Source: an uncultured Cellulomonas sp.
GTDB lineage: Bacteria > Actinomycetota > Actinomycetes > Actinomycetales > Cellulomonadaceae
Direction of reading: 5' to 3'
Length of the DNA: 64,000 bases
Assembly (NCBI RefSeq): GCF_947494015.1
Contig: NZ_CANLTL010000007.1
Span: 124,001-188,000 of the forward strand
Both the position numbers and the translations under genes were made by a program. Under the pieces are notes generated by a model. It was not told where the DNA came from. It did no database searches and saw only the letters and a list, made by a program, of their open reading frames with translations. Below, piece by piece: positions 1 through 7,898 of this stretch (position 1 is the first letter of the stretch; every line of letters begins with the position of its first letter).

Positions 1-1
1 C

Positions 2-199
2 CGCGCCGAGCGCGACGCCGTCGACCGGGACCTGGCGCGCGCACGGACCGACCGCGACGCCGCCGCCGATCGCGCCGAGCGGACCGCTGCGGAGGCACGC
101 GGCGCGCAGGAGCGGCTGGCCGCGCTGGACGCCGGCGCCGCCGACCCCGGACCCGACCTCGATCCGTCCCCTGACCACGGTGCGGGTGGGCAGGGGTAG
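2..199 (+). CDS. C-terminal end of a charged, helical protein (partial)
   Basis: The window opens inside a plus-strand frame that ends at TAG 197-199, giving 65 residues. The first 45 or so are almost only Ala, Arg, Glu and Asp in a heptad-like spacing, which predicts a long helix or coiled coil; the end is Gly/Pro/Asp-rich and disordered-looking. No domain can be recognised from this fragment and the 5' end lies outside the window, so function is unknown. Its stop codon forms part of the likely -10 box of the next gene. Confidence 0.55.
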   Translation, partial: RAERDAVDRDLARARTDRDAAADRAERTAAEARGAQERLAALDAGAADPGPDLDPSPDHGAGGQG

Positions 200-202
200 C
201 GT
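197..202 (+). promoter_or_regulatory. -10 box TAGCGT for the ABC transporter operon
   Basis: TAGCGT lies 8 bases before the GTG at 211. This fits the TANNNT -10 followed closely by a start codon that recurs in this window, so the mRNA is probably leaderless or nearly so. No clear -35 is visible. Confidence 0.4.
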
Positions 203-210
203 TCTGCGCC

Positions 211-1137
211 GTGCCCGCCCCCGTCATCGCCGCGACCGGCCTCACCAAGCGCTACGGCGACCTGACCGCCGTCGGCGGCATCGACTTCCGCGTCGCGCCG
301 GGTGAGTCGTTCGGCCTGCTCGGCCCGAACGGGGCCGGCAAGTCCACGACGATGCGGATGGTCGGCGCCGTCTCCTCGCGCACCGGTGGGGACCTGACCG
401 TGCTCGGCCTCGACCCCGACACGCACGGCCCCGAGATCCGCAGCCAGCTCGGCGTCGTCCCGCAGGAGGACAACCTCGACACCGAGCTACGGGTCCGGGA
501 CAACCTCATCGTCTACGGCCGCTACTTCGGCATCCCCCGGGCGGTGTGCTCGCGGCGCGCCGACGAGCTGCTGTCCTTCGCCCAGCTCGAGGACAAGGCG
601 CGGGCGAAGGTCGATGACCTCTCCGGCGGGATGAAGCGGCGACTGACGATCGCCCGGGCACTGGTCAACGAGCCGCGGGTCCTCATGCTGGACGAGCCGA
701 CCACCGGGCTGGACCCGCAGGCCCGGCACGTGCTGTGGGACCGGCTGTTCCGGCTCAAGGAGCGCGGCACGACGCTCGTGCTGACCACGCACTACATGGA
801 CGAGGCCGAGCAGCTGTGCGACCGGCTCGTCGTGGTGGACCACGGCGTGATCATGGCCGAGGGCAGCCCCGCCGAGCTCATTCGCACCCACTCCTCCCGC
901 GAGGTGGTCGAGGTGCGCTTCGGGTCCGAGCGCAACGCGAGCGCGGCCGCCGAGCTCGCCGGGCTGGGCGACCGCATCGAGGTGCTGCCCGACCGCGTGC
1001 TCGTGTACGCGCGCGACGGCGAGGCGGTCCTGGAGGCGGTGAGCCGTCGCGGCCTGCGCCCCACCACCAGCCTGGTGCGCCGCTCGAGCCTGGAGGACGT
1101 CTTCCTGCGGCTGACCGGACGGAGCCTCATCGAGTGA
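211..1137 (+). CDS. ABC transporter ATP-binding protein (drug/polyketide exporter type)
   Basis: 308-aa cytoplasmic ATPase that energises the two permeases encoded next. Walker A GPNGAGKS is at residues 38-45, the ABC signature LSGGM at about 137-141, Walker B LMLDEP at about 158-163, and an H-loop histidine follows in TTHYMDEAEQ. The C-terminal 80 residues resemble the extension of DrrA/NodI-type ATPases. The GTG start at 211 has no Shine-Dalgarno but has a TAGCGT box just upstream. The stop overlaps the next GTG (GTGA), so the three genes are translationally coupled. The family exports antibiotics, lipids or polysaccharides; the substrate cannot be told here. Confidence 0.93.
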   Translation: MPAPVIAATGLTKRYGDLTAVGGIDFRVAPGESFGLLGPNGAGKSTTMRMVGAVSSRTGGDLTVLGLDPDTHGPEIRSQLGVVPQEDNLDTELRVRDNLIVYGRYFGIPRAVCSRRADELLSFAQLEDKARAKVDDLSGGMKRRLTIARALVNEPRVLMLDEPTTGLDPQARHVLWDRLFRLKERGTTLVLTTHYMDEAEQLCDRLVVVDHGVIMAEGSPAELIRTHSSREVVEVRFGSERNASAAAELAGLGDRIEVLPDRVLVYARDGEAVLEAVSRRGLRPTTSLVRRSSLEDVFLRLTGRSLIE

Positions 1138-2054
1138 GCACCGCCCACCCCCTGCCGCCCCCACCCACCGGCCCACCCACCGGCCCGGCCACCGGTCCCT
1201 CCGTGACCGCCGGCGGGGCGGGCCGCGCCGAACCGGCCGCCACCGCCATCGCCGCGGCCGCGCGTCCCCGCCGGTTCGGCGCCCTCTACGTGGCCGAGCA
1301 CCAGCTGCGGGCCATGCGCTCGTACGGCTGGACCATCGTGATGTCCGGCATCGGCAGCCCGGTCCTGTACCTGCTGGGCCTCGGGCTGGGGCTGGCGACG
1401 TTCCTCGACGTCCCGGTCGCCTTCGGCCCGGACGGCGCCGTGCCCTACGTCGTGTTCGTGGCGCCCGCCCTGCTGGCGACCGCGGCGATCACCGTGTCCA
1501 CCGAGGAATTCACCTACACGGTCATGGCCGGCTTCAAGTGGCGGCGGGTCTTCTGGGGGATGAACGCCTCACCGCTGGCGCCGCAGCAGGTCGCCGGCGG
1601 ACTGGTGCTGGCCGTCCTGGTGCGGATGGCGTTCGTCTGCGTCGCGTACGCCGCCCTGGTCGCACTGTTCGGCGCCCTGGGCCGCGGCGGCGCCGTGGTG
1701 GTGCTGCCGCTCATCGGGCTGCTCGGCGGGCTCGCCTTCGGCATGCCGCTGCTCGCCTTCGCCGCGTCGCTCAAGGACGACGCCGGCCAGTTCGCCGCCG
1801 TCCAGCGGTTCGTCTTCACGCCCATGTTCCTGTTCTCGGGGACGTTCTACCCGCTCGCGACGTTGCCCGGCTGGCTGCACTGGATCGGCTGGGTGTCCCC
1901 GCTGTGGCACGCCAGCGAGCTCGGCCGGGTGGTGTCCTACGGGCACCCGGTCCCCGGGTGGCTCGTGACCGTGCACGTCGCGGTGCTCGTCGTGCTCGCC
2001 GCCGGCGGGTGGCTGCTCGCCCGCCGCACCTTCGTGCGCAGGCTGCGCGGATGA
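1134..2054 (+). CDS. ABC-2 type transporter permease
   Basis: 306-aa inner-membrane permease. The GTG at 1134 overlaps the ATPase stop by four bases. The first 50 residues are Pro/Thr/Ala-rich and cytoplasmic-looking. They are followed by six hydrophobic segments, starting near the SYGWTIVMSGIGSPVLYLLG stretch, and by the ABC-2 C-terminal signature region with FLFSGTFYPL. It pairs with the ATPase before it and the paralogous permease after it to make a heterodimeric exporter. A longer upstream reading of this frame runs over the ATPase gene and is not real. Confidence 0.9.
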   Translation: MSTAHPLPPPPTGPPTGPATGPSVTAGGAGRAEPAATAIAAAARPRRFGALYVAEHQLRAMRSYGWTIVMSGIGSPVLYLLGLGLGLATFLDVPVAFGPDGAVPYVVFVAPALLATAAITVSTEEFTYTVMAGFKWRRVFWGMNASPLAPQQVAGGLVLAVLVRMAFVCVAYAALVALFGALGRGGAVVVLPLIGLLGGLAFGMPLLAFAASLKDDAGQFAAVQRFVFTPMFLFSGTFYPLATLPGWLHWIGWVSPLWHASELGRVVSYGHPVPGWLVTVHVAVLVVLAAGGWLLARRTFVRRLRG

Positions 2055-2899
2055 GCGCCCCGGCCAGCGGCGCCACCAGCGCCGCGACGACCGGCACGGC
2101 GCGTGTGCGCGGTGGCGCCGTGACGGCGCTGTACGCCGGCAACGCCCGCTCGGTGCTCGGCCGGGGCCTGCTGGCGGCACGGTCCAGCACCTGGGTCGTG
2201 GTGGTGTCGGGCTTCTTCGAGCCGGTCTTCTACCTGCTCGCGATGGGGGTCGGGCTCGGCTCGTACATCGGTGACGTGACCCTGCCGTCGGGCCGCGAGG
2301 TGCCGTACGCCGCCTACATCGCCCCGGCACTGCTCGCGGTGTCGGCGATGAACGGTGCCGTCTACGACTCGACCTGGAACGTCTTCTTCAAGATGCACTT
2401 CGGCAAGCTCTACCAGGGCATGCTCGCCACCTCGCTGGGACCGCTCGACGTCGCCCTCGGCGAGATCCTCTACGCGCTGCTGCGCGGGGTGGTCTACGCC
2501 GCCGGCTTCCTGACGGTCATGCAGGTCATGGGCCTGAACCTGTCGTGGACGGCAGTCCTGACGCTGCCCGCGGTCGTGCTCATCGCGTTCGGCTTCGCGA
2601 GCCTGGGCATGGCGATCACGAGCTACATGAGCACCTTCCAGCAGATGGACTGGATCAACTTCGTCATGCTGCCGATGTTCCTGTTCTCGGCCACGTTCTT
2701 CCCGCTCACGGTCTACCCCGAGCCGATCCAGTGGCTCATCCAGGCGCTCCCGCTGTGGCACGGGGTGGAGATGATCCGCGGGCTGACCACCGGTGAGGTG
2801 GGCGGCTCCATGGCCGTCCACGTCGCCTACTACGTCGCGATGGTCGCCGTGGGCGTCGTGTTCACCACCCGTCGGCTCCGGGCGCTGTTCCTGGACTGA
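2051..2899 (+). CDS. ABC-2 type transporter permease
   Basis: 282-aa membrane permease, paralogue of the preceding gene, starting with ATG at 2051 in an ATGA overlap. It has about six transmembrane segments and the same FLFSATFFPLT motif that FLFSGTFYPL represents in its partner. The gene order ATPase-permease-permease with 4-base overlaps is the usual layout for heteromeric ABC-2 exporters in actinobacteria. Substrate unknown. Confidence 0.9.
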   Translation: MSAPASGATSAATTGTARVRGGAVTALYAGNARSVLGRGLLAARSSTWVVVVSGFFEPVFYLLAMGVGLGSYIGDVTLPSGREVPYAAYIAPALLAVSAMNGAVYDSTWNVFFKMHFGKLYQGMLATSLGPLDVALGEILYALLRGVVYAAGFLTVMQVMGLNLSWTAVLTLPAVVLIAFGFASLGMAITSYMSTFQQMDWINFVMLPMFLFSATFFPLTVYPEPIQWLIQALPLWHGVEMIRGLTTGEVGGSMAVHVAYYVAMVAVGVVFTTRRLRALFLD

Positions 2900-2973
2900 C
2901 TGCTGCCGCCCGGACGGCCCGCGGGCCGGCTGCCCCTCTGGACGGCTCGTGGACCGGCTGCCACCATGCCGCC

Positions 2974-3471
2974 GTGCGCTCTGCCGACGTGACCTCTGCC
3001 GCCGCGACCTCTGCCGCCGCGACCTCTGCCGACGTGACCTCTGCTGACGTGACCTCTGCCGACGTGACCTCTGCCGCCGTGACCTCTGCCGCCGAGGTGA
3101 CCACCGCCGCCGGGACCACCCCCGACGTGCGCCTCGGATCGGCGTTCATCCCCGTGGCCGATCCACCCGCCGCGGCGCGGTGGTACTCGGCCGCGCTCGG
3201 CCTGACGGTCGAGGAGACCACCGAGCACGCCGCCGTGCTCGGCTCGGGGGCGTCCCGGGTGACCCTCATGGGGCCGGCGAGCGGCATCCGCGCCACCCCG
3301 GGGCTGGAGTGGGCGTCGTGCTCGTTCGTCGCCGCCGACCTCGTCGCCACCACCGTCCGGCTGGCCGCCGCCGGCGCCGACCCGTCCGACGTCCAGGGTT
3401 CGGCGGACCGGTGCCTGTTCGTCACCGCCCGGGACCCGGACGGCAACGTGCTGCTGGTCGTCGACCGCTGA
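2974..3471 (+). CDS. VOC-fold (glyoxalase/bleomycin-resistance-like) protein
   Basis: Up to 165 aa. From about residue 50 it reads as one VOC domain: a beta strand RLGSAFIPVADPPAAARWY, a helix, ALGLTV, then CLFVTARDPDGNVLLVV, typical of small glyoxalase-like proteins that bind metal or ligand as dimers. The preceding 40 residues are a low-complexity SADVT/SAAAT repeat encoded by a 15-bp tandem array. The GTG at 2974 is the longest start. The GTG at 3097, just after the array, would give a compact 124-aa VOC protein of normal family length and is a serious alternative. No ligand can be inferred. Confidence 0.75.
   Translation: MRSADVTSAAATSAAATSADVTSADVTSADVTSAAVTSAAEVTTAAGTTPDVRLGSAFIPVADPPAAARWYSAALGLTVEETTEHAAVLGSGASRVTLMGPASGIRATPGLEWASCSFVAADLVATTVRLAAAGADPSDVQGSADRCLFVTARDPDGNVLLVVDR
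2977..3096 (+). repeat. 15-bp tandem repeat, 8 copies
   Basis: Eight in-frame 15-bp units with consensus ACCTCTGCCGACGTG (variants in the last six bases) cover 120 bp exactly. If translated they give (T/R)SA(D/A)(V/A) repeats at the N-terminus of the VOC protein. The array contains several in-frame GTG codons, so start choice depends on it. Copy number is likely to vary between strains by slippage. Confidence 0.9.
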
Positions 3472-3525
3472 CCGGGCGCCCCGGCACCAGCACCCGCCCA
3501 CGAGCGGCCGGGAACCTCTCGCCCG

Positions 3526-3531
3526 TATCGT
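3526..3531 (+). promoter_or_regulatory. -10 box TATCGT before a short leader ORF
   Basis: TATCGT is followed after 8 bases by ATG 3540, the start of a 25-codon ORF. The spacing fits a leaderless transcript. Confidence 0.35.
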
Positions 3532-3539
3532 GAGTTGCC

Positions 3540-3617
3540 ATGGACATGACCGGCTCACGACCTGAGCCGCTCGGCGCACGCCGTGCCCACCGCCCCTCGG
3601 CGGTGAGGCACCGGTGA
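3540..3617 (+). CDS. 25-aa leader ORF coupled to the CNNM gene
   Basis: ATG 3540 opens a 25-codon frame, beginning MDMTGSRPEPLGARR and ending AVRHR, whose TGA (3615-3617) overlaps the GTG start of the next gene at 3614 in a GTGA arrangement. It is Arg/Pro-rich, unlike any domain I know. The overlap means ribosomes finishing this ORF could re-initiate on the membrane-protein gene, so it may act as a translational leader. This is inferred from layout only. Confidence 0.4.
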   Translation: MDMTGSRPEPLGARRAHRPSAVRHR

Positions 3618-5056
3618 CCACCGAGTGGCTGCTCCTCCTTCTCGTCCTCGTCCTGATCGGGCTCAACGCCCTGTTCGTCGCCGCGGAGTTCGCGCTGGTG
3701 ACGGTCGACCGGCCCACGGTCGCCCGGCTCGCCGAGTCCGGCGACCAGCGCGGGACCAGCATCCAGGCCGCCCTGCGCAGCCTGTCCACCCAGCTCTCGG
3801 GCGCCCAGCTCGGCATCACCGTCACGAGCCTCGTCGTCGGGTTCATCGCCGAGCCGTCGATCGCGACGCTGCTCCGCGAGCCGCTCGAGGCATCCGGCAT
3901 GGCGGAGCCCCTCAGCGCCGGGATCGCGCTGACCGCGGCGTTCCTCATCGCCACCGCGAGCCAGATGGTCTTCGGCGAGCTCGTGCCGAAGAACTGGGCG
4001 ATCTCCGAGCCGCTGCGTGTGGGGCGCGTCGTCGCCGGGCCGCAGCGCGCGTTCTCCTGGATCACCGGGCCGCTGCTGCGGTTCCTCAACGGGTCCGCCA
4101 ACCGCCTCGTCCGGGCGATGGGCATCGAGCCGCAGGAGGAGCTCGCGTCGGCGCGGTCCGCCCAGGAGCTCGGCTCGCTCGCCGCGCGCTCGGCCGAGCG
4201 GGGCCTGCTCGACGCCGAGGCGGCTCGACGGCTCGAGCACACGGTCGAGCTCCGCGACCGGACCGCCGCGGACGCCATGACCCCTCGACCGCGCGTCCGC
4301 TTCCTGGACGCGACCGACCCGGTCGACGAGGTGCTCGCTCTCGCGGCGCGAACCGGCCACGCCCGGTTCCCCGTGCTCGGCGAGAACGTGGACGACGTCG
4401 TCGGCGTCGTGCACTTCAAGCACGCTCTCGCCGTGCCGCCGGCGGAGCGACGACGGCGGACCGTGGGCGAGATCAGCCGGGGCGTGCGGGCCGTCCCGTC
4501 CGCGATGCCGCTCGACGCGGTGCTGGCCGAGCTGCGCCAGGGCCTGCAGATGGCGGTGGTCGTGGACGAGTACGACGGGACGGACGGCATCATCACACTC
4601 GAGGACCTGGTCGAGGAGATCGTCGGGGAGATCCAGGACGAGCAGGACCGCCCGGTCAGCCGGCACCGGCAGCTCACCGACGGCTCGTGGTCGCTGTCCG
4701 GCCTGCTGCGCCCCGACGAGGCCGGCGAGATCACCGGCATCGAGGTGCCCGACGGCGCGGAGTCCGACACCCTGGGCGGGCTGGTGACCGAACGGCTCGA
4801 GCGCTTCCCGGTGGTCGCCGACGAGGTGCTCGTGGACGCCCGGGACAGCACCCGGCCGGACAGCGACGGCCTGCCGACACCCGTCCAGGTGCGCCTGCGG
4901 GTGACCCGGCTGGACGGGCGCCGGGTGGACCGCCTGCACCTGGAGGTGGTCGACCCGGATCCCACGGACGACGGCCGCCCGCGTCGCGGCGCCACCCGCC
5001 GCGACCGGGACCGGGACGAGCACCAGGACCGGGCCGAGGAGGTGCGCCGTGGCTGA
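3614..5056 (+). CDS. CNNM/CorC (HlyC) family membrane protein with CBS pair
   Basis: 480 aa. An N-terminal CNNM (DUF21) domain of about 200 residues holds four hydrophobic segments and the typical AEFALVTVDR, SGAQLGITVTSL and GELVPKNWAI motifs. A CBS-domain pair (about 215-340, with VVVDEYDGTDGIITLEDLVE) and a C-terminal CorC/HlyC domain follow. The family transports or regulates Mg2+/Co2+ across the cytoplasmic membrane; the old name hemolysin is historical. The last 40 residues are Arg/Asp-rich. The GTG at 3614 overlaps a short leader ORF, and the stop overlaps the next paralogue by 8 bases. Confidence 0.92.
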   Translation: MTTEWLLLLLVLVLIGLNALFVAAEFALVTVDRPTVARLAESGDQRGTSIQAALRSLSTQLSGAQLGITVTSLVVGFIAEPSIATLLREPLEASGMAEPLSAGIALTAAFLIATASQMVFGELVPKNWAISEPLRVGRVVAGPQRAFSWITGPLLRFLNGSANRLVRAMGIEPQEELASARSAQELGSLAARSAERGLLDAEAARRLEHTVELRDRTAADAMTPRPRVRFLDATDPVDEVLALAARTGHARFPVLGENVDDVVGVVHFKHALAVPPAERRRRTVGEISRGVRAVPSAMPLDAVLAELRQGLQMAVVVDEYDGTDGIITLEDLVEEIVGEIQDEQDRPVSRHRQLTDGSWSLSGLLRPDEAGEITGIEVPDGAESDTLGGLVTERLERFPVVADEVLVDARDSTRPDSDGLPTPVQVRLRVTRLDGRRVDRLHLEVVDPDPTDDGRPRRGATRRDRDRDEHQDRAEEVRRG

Positions 5057-6131
5057 CGGCACCGCCCTGCTGGTCGCCGTGCTGCTGCTGGCCGGCAACG
5101 CCTTCTTCGTCGGCGCCGAGTTCGCGCTGATCTCCGCCCGGCGCACCCAGATCGAGCCGCGCGCCGCCGGGGGCTCCCGCGCCGCCCGGCTGACCCTGCG
5201 GGCGATGGAGCGGGTCTCGCTGATGATGGCGGGCGCCCAGCTCGGCATCACCATGTGCTCGCTCGGCCTGGGCGCCATCGCCGAGCCGGCGGTCGCCCAC
5301 CTGCTGGAGGTCCCGCTCGAGGCGATCGGCGTGACCGGTGCGCTGCTGCACACCGTGGCCTTCACGATCGCGCTCGCCGTCGTGGTGTTCCTGCACATGG
5401 TGCTCGGCGAGATGGTGCCGAAGAACATCGCCATCGCCGGGCCGGAACGGTCCGCGATCCTGCTCGCGCCGGTGCTGCTGGCCATCGTGATGGTGCTCAA
5501 GCCGCTGATCGTCGCGCTCAACTGGCTCGCCAACGTCGTGCTGCACGCGCTGCGGGTCGAGCCGAAGGACGAGGTCACCTCCGCATTCACGGCGGACGAG
5601 GTGGCGGCGTTCGTCGCCGAGTCCCGCCAGGAGGGCCTGCTCGACGACGACGCGCACACCCTGCTGACCAGCGCGCTGAGCCTCACCGACGAGCCGGTCG
5701 GCGCGGTGACGGTCGCGCTGGCCGACCTCGTCGCGCTCCCCGCCGACGCGACCCCCGCCCAGGCCGAGGAGGCGTGCGTCCGGACCGGGTTCTCACGCTT
5801 CCCGGTCACCGGACCCGACGGTGGGCTGGCCGGGTACGTGCACGTCAAGGACCTGCTGCTGGCACCGGACGACGTGCGGGACCTGCCGGTCCCTGACCGG
5901 CACGTCCGCCCCCTGGCACGGCTGGCCGCCGACACGACCCTCGACGTCGCGCTGTCCCGGATGCAGGCCCGCGGGGCGCACGTCGCGCTCGTCCTGGACG
6001 GCGAGACGGTGGTCGGCGCGGCGATGCTCGAGGACGTCGTGGAGAGGCTGGTCGGCGAGGTGGCCGACGCCGGCCAGCTCACCGCACCGGCGACGGGACG
6101 GGTCGACCGGCCCTCGCGCCGGGACACCTGA
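5049..6131 (+). CDS. CNNM/CorC family membrane protein with CBS pair, second copy
   Basis: 360-aa paralogue of the preceding gene, starting at GTG 5049 inside its last codons. AEFALISARR, AGAQLGITMCSLGLGAIAEP and GEMVPKNIAIAGPE mark the CNNM domain. Two CBS motifs follow (SRFPVTGPDGGLAGYVHVKD and the segment ending AAMLEDVVERLVGEV). Unlike its partner it lacks the full C-terminal CorC domain. Tandem long and short CNNM genes are common in actinobacteria and probably form a heteromeric Mg2+ transport unit. Confidence 0.92.
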   Translation: MADGTALLVAVLLLAGNAFFVGAEFALISARRTQIEPRAAGGSRAARLTLRAMERVSLMMAGAQLGITMCSLGLGAIAEPAVAHLLEVPLEAIGVTGALLHTVAFTIALAVVVFLHMVLGEMVPKNIAIAGPERSAILLAPVLLAIVMVLKPLIVALNWLANVVLHALRVEPKDEVTSAFTADEVAAFVAESRQEGLLDDDAHTLLTSALSLTDEPVGAVTVALADLVALPADATPAQAEEACVRTGFSRFPVTGPDGGLAGYVHVKDLLLAPDDVRDLPVPDRHVRPLARLAADTTLDVALSRMQARGAHVALVLDGETVVGAAMLEDVVERLVGEVADAGQLTAPATGRVDRPSRRDT

Positions 6132-6211
6132 CCACGCCCCCCGGGTCCCCGCCCCCGGCCCCGCCCCGCCCCCGCCCCGACCGAACCGGCGCGGGCGGGG
6201 AACCGGCGCAC

Positions 6212-6217
6212 TAGCCT
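6212..6217 (+). promoter_or_regulatory. -10 box TAGCCT, leaderless start at 6224
   Basis: TAGCCT-N6-GTG: the predicted transcription start falls on the GTG of the beta-propeller gene. No ribosome binding site is present, which supports a leaderless mRNA. Confidence 0.5.
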
Positions 6218-6223
6218 CGACCG

Positions 6224-7672
6224 GTGCGCCGTGGGGACGACCAGCTCGTCGAGGTGGAGCTCGTCGAGGACGACGTCGACGAGCCAGGCTCGGTCGAGCG
6301 TCCCGCACCGTGGTGGCGCCCGCTGCTGGCCGCCGTCCCCGGTCGCGTCTGGCTCGCGCTGGCGACCGTCGTGGTGCTCGCGGCAGCGGGGGCGGGCGTC
6401 GTCCGGCACGTCCGGGACGCCGCGCTGACCGAGCAGCTCGCCGCGGTGGACGGGCTGTCCGCACCGCTGGAGCAGCCGCTGGCGGCGGCGTGGCAGGCGC
6501 CCGGGGCGGGACTGGTGGGTGCCGTCGAGAAGACCCTCCTCCTGTGGTTGCCGGACGGCGCCGGCACCGTCGCCCTCGACACGGTCACCGGTGACGTCCG
6601 GTACCGCGAGGACCGCATGTGCTGGCTCGCGGACACCGGCCCGTCGCCCGCCGGCTCCGACCCGGGCCTGCCCGACGAGGACCCGGACGACGACGTGCTG
6701 CTGTGCACCGAGCCGCTCGCCGGCGACCGCCCGCACGCCACCGGCGACGGCGCGGCGACGGTCCACGACCCCCGGACGGGCGAGCTGCTCCGCAGCATCC
6801 CGGTCGGGACGGCACTCACGACCGACGTCGTCGACGGCGACCTCGTGGCGGTCGGGGTGGACGAGTCCGGGCACGTCACCGCGGGCCGCTGGTCCCTGAC
6901 CACCGGTGAGCAGCGGTGGACCTTCCGCAGCCCCGAAGTCGCCCCGGACGCCACGTCCGGGTGGTCCGGCGGGCTGGGCGAGGACGTGGTCGGCGTCGAG
7001 ATCGGCACCTTCTCGGTGACCTTGGACCCGGACACCGGCGTGCCGGTCGACCCGCCCTTGTCGGACGACTCGTCCACCGGTGCCACCTGGGGGCCCAACC
7101 CGGGACCGGGTGACCTCACCTACACCGTCCACCACGCGCCGGACGGGCGCACGACGACGACCGTGCACGGCCCGGACGGCGGGGACCGCTTCACCGTCCC
7201 GGGTTCGCTGCTCGCACCCACGGTCGACGACGGCTCCGTCCCCGGGACCGTGCTGCTCGCCTCGAGCGACCCGGGCGTCGGCGACCCCCGGTCCGCGCTC
7301 GTCGCCGTGGACGCCGCCACCGGGGACGAGCGGTGGACGGCGGACGTCCCCGTCGGCGCGCTCGCGGTGCTGTCCGGCCGGGTCATCGCCCACGACCCGC
7401 TCACGACGACCGTGCTCGACGCGGCGACCGGCGAGACCGCCTGGTCCGCCGAGACGTCCAGCGCCTCGGGATGGGGCTGGGCGGTGGTGACCGATGGACG
7501 GCGCGTGCTCTCGGTGGAACCCGGGCCGGACGGGGCCGAGCTGGTCGCGCGCGACCTGGCGACGGGCGCCGTCCGCTGGACGGCTCCCGCCCCGTTCACG
7601 GGCGACGTCATGAGCCTGCCGGACGGCACGGTCCTGCTGATGAGCGGCACCGCGGTGGCCGCGCTGCGCTGA
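6224..7672 (+). CDS. Membrane-anchored PQQ-type beta-propeller protein
   Basis: 482 aa. A short acidic N-terminus is followed by one transmembrane segment (about residues 35-60, VWLALATVVVLAAAGAGVV), so most of the chain should lie outside the membrane. The rest is a series of PQQ/WD-like blades with motifs such as VALDTVTGDVRY, WSLTTGEQRWTF, VAVDAATGDERWTADV and RDLATGAVRWT. These propellers usually act as binding scaffolds. No catalytic residues identify an enzyme. It stands alone between the CNNM pair and tRNA-Lys and has its own leaderless promoter. Confidence 0.8.
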   Translation: MRRGDDQLVEVELVEDDVDEPGSVERPAPWWRPLLAAVPGRVWLALATVVVLAAAGAGVVRHVRDAALTEQLAAVDGLSAPLEQPLAAAWQAPGAGLVGAVEKTLLLWLPDGAGTVALDTVTGDVRYREDRMCWLADTGPSPAGSDPGLPDEDPDDDVLLCTEPLAGDRPHATGDGAATVHDPRTGELLRSIPVGTALTTDVVDGDLVAVGVDESGHVTAGRWSLTTGEQRWTFRSPEVAPDATSGWSGGLGEDVVGVEIGTFSVTLDPDTGVPVDPPLSDDSSTGATWGPNPGPGDLTYTVHHAPDGRTTTTVHGPDGGDRFTVPGSLLAPTVDDGSVPGTVLLASSDPGVGDPRSALVAVDAATGDERWTADVPVGALAVLSGRVIAHDPLTTTVLDAATGETAWSAETSSASGWGWAVVTDGRRVLSVEPGPDGAELVARDLATGAVRWTAPAPFTGDVMSLPDGTVLLMSGTAVAALR

Positions 7673-7763
7673 CCGCCGCTGGTCGGCCGGCGGGTCGACG
7701 CCGTCCCCGCCGTCCGCCGCGGTGACGATCGCCGCGGTGACGACCCGGGGCGGCCGGTCCGCG

Positions 7764-7769
7764 TAGCCT
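7764..7769 (+). promoter_or_regulatory. -10 box TAGCCT for tRNA-Lys
   Basis: TAGCCT ends six bases before the first base of the tRNA, so transcription should begin at or next to the mature 5' end. Confidence 0.4.
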
Positions 7770-7775
7770 GTCCCC

Positions 7776-7851
7776 GGGCCTCTAGCTCAATCGGTAGAGC
7801 TGCGGACTTTTAATCCGTCGGTTGTGGGTTCGAGCCCCACGGGGCCCACCA
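7776..7851 (+). tRNA. tRNA-Lys (UUU)
   Basis: 76 nt cloverleaf. The acceptor stem is GGGCCTC/GGGGCCC with one G-U pair, D-arm GCTC/GAGC, anticodon stem GCGGA/TCCGT around loop CTTTTAA (anticodon TTT, lysine), T-arm GTGGG/CCCAC with TTCGAGC loop. Discriminator A is followed by an encoded CCA. Confidence 0.97.
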
Positions 7852-7898
7852 GCACCGGCCGCCGGCGCCACCCGCCGGCACCCACCTGCCGGGCGTCG

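Noticed and set aside
2977-3096. CRISPR-like array
   Set aside because: 15-bp contiguous units without spacers; a simple tandem repeat.
3422-7393. A 1323-codon minus-strand open frame
   Set aside because: It lies opposite the two CNNM genes and the propeller gene; composition is that of a shadow frame.
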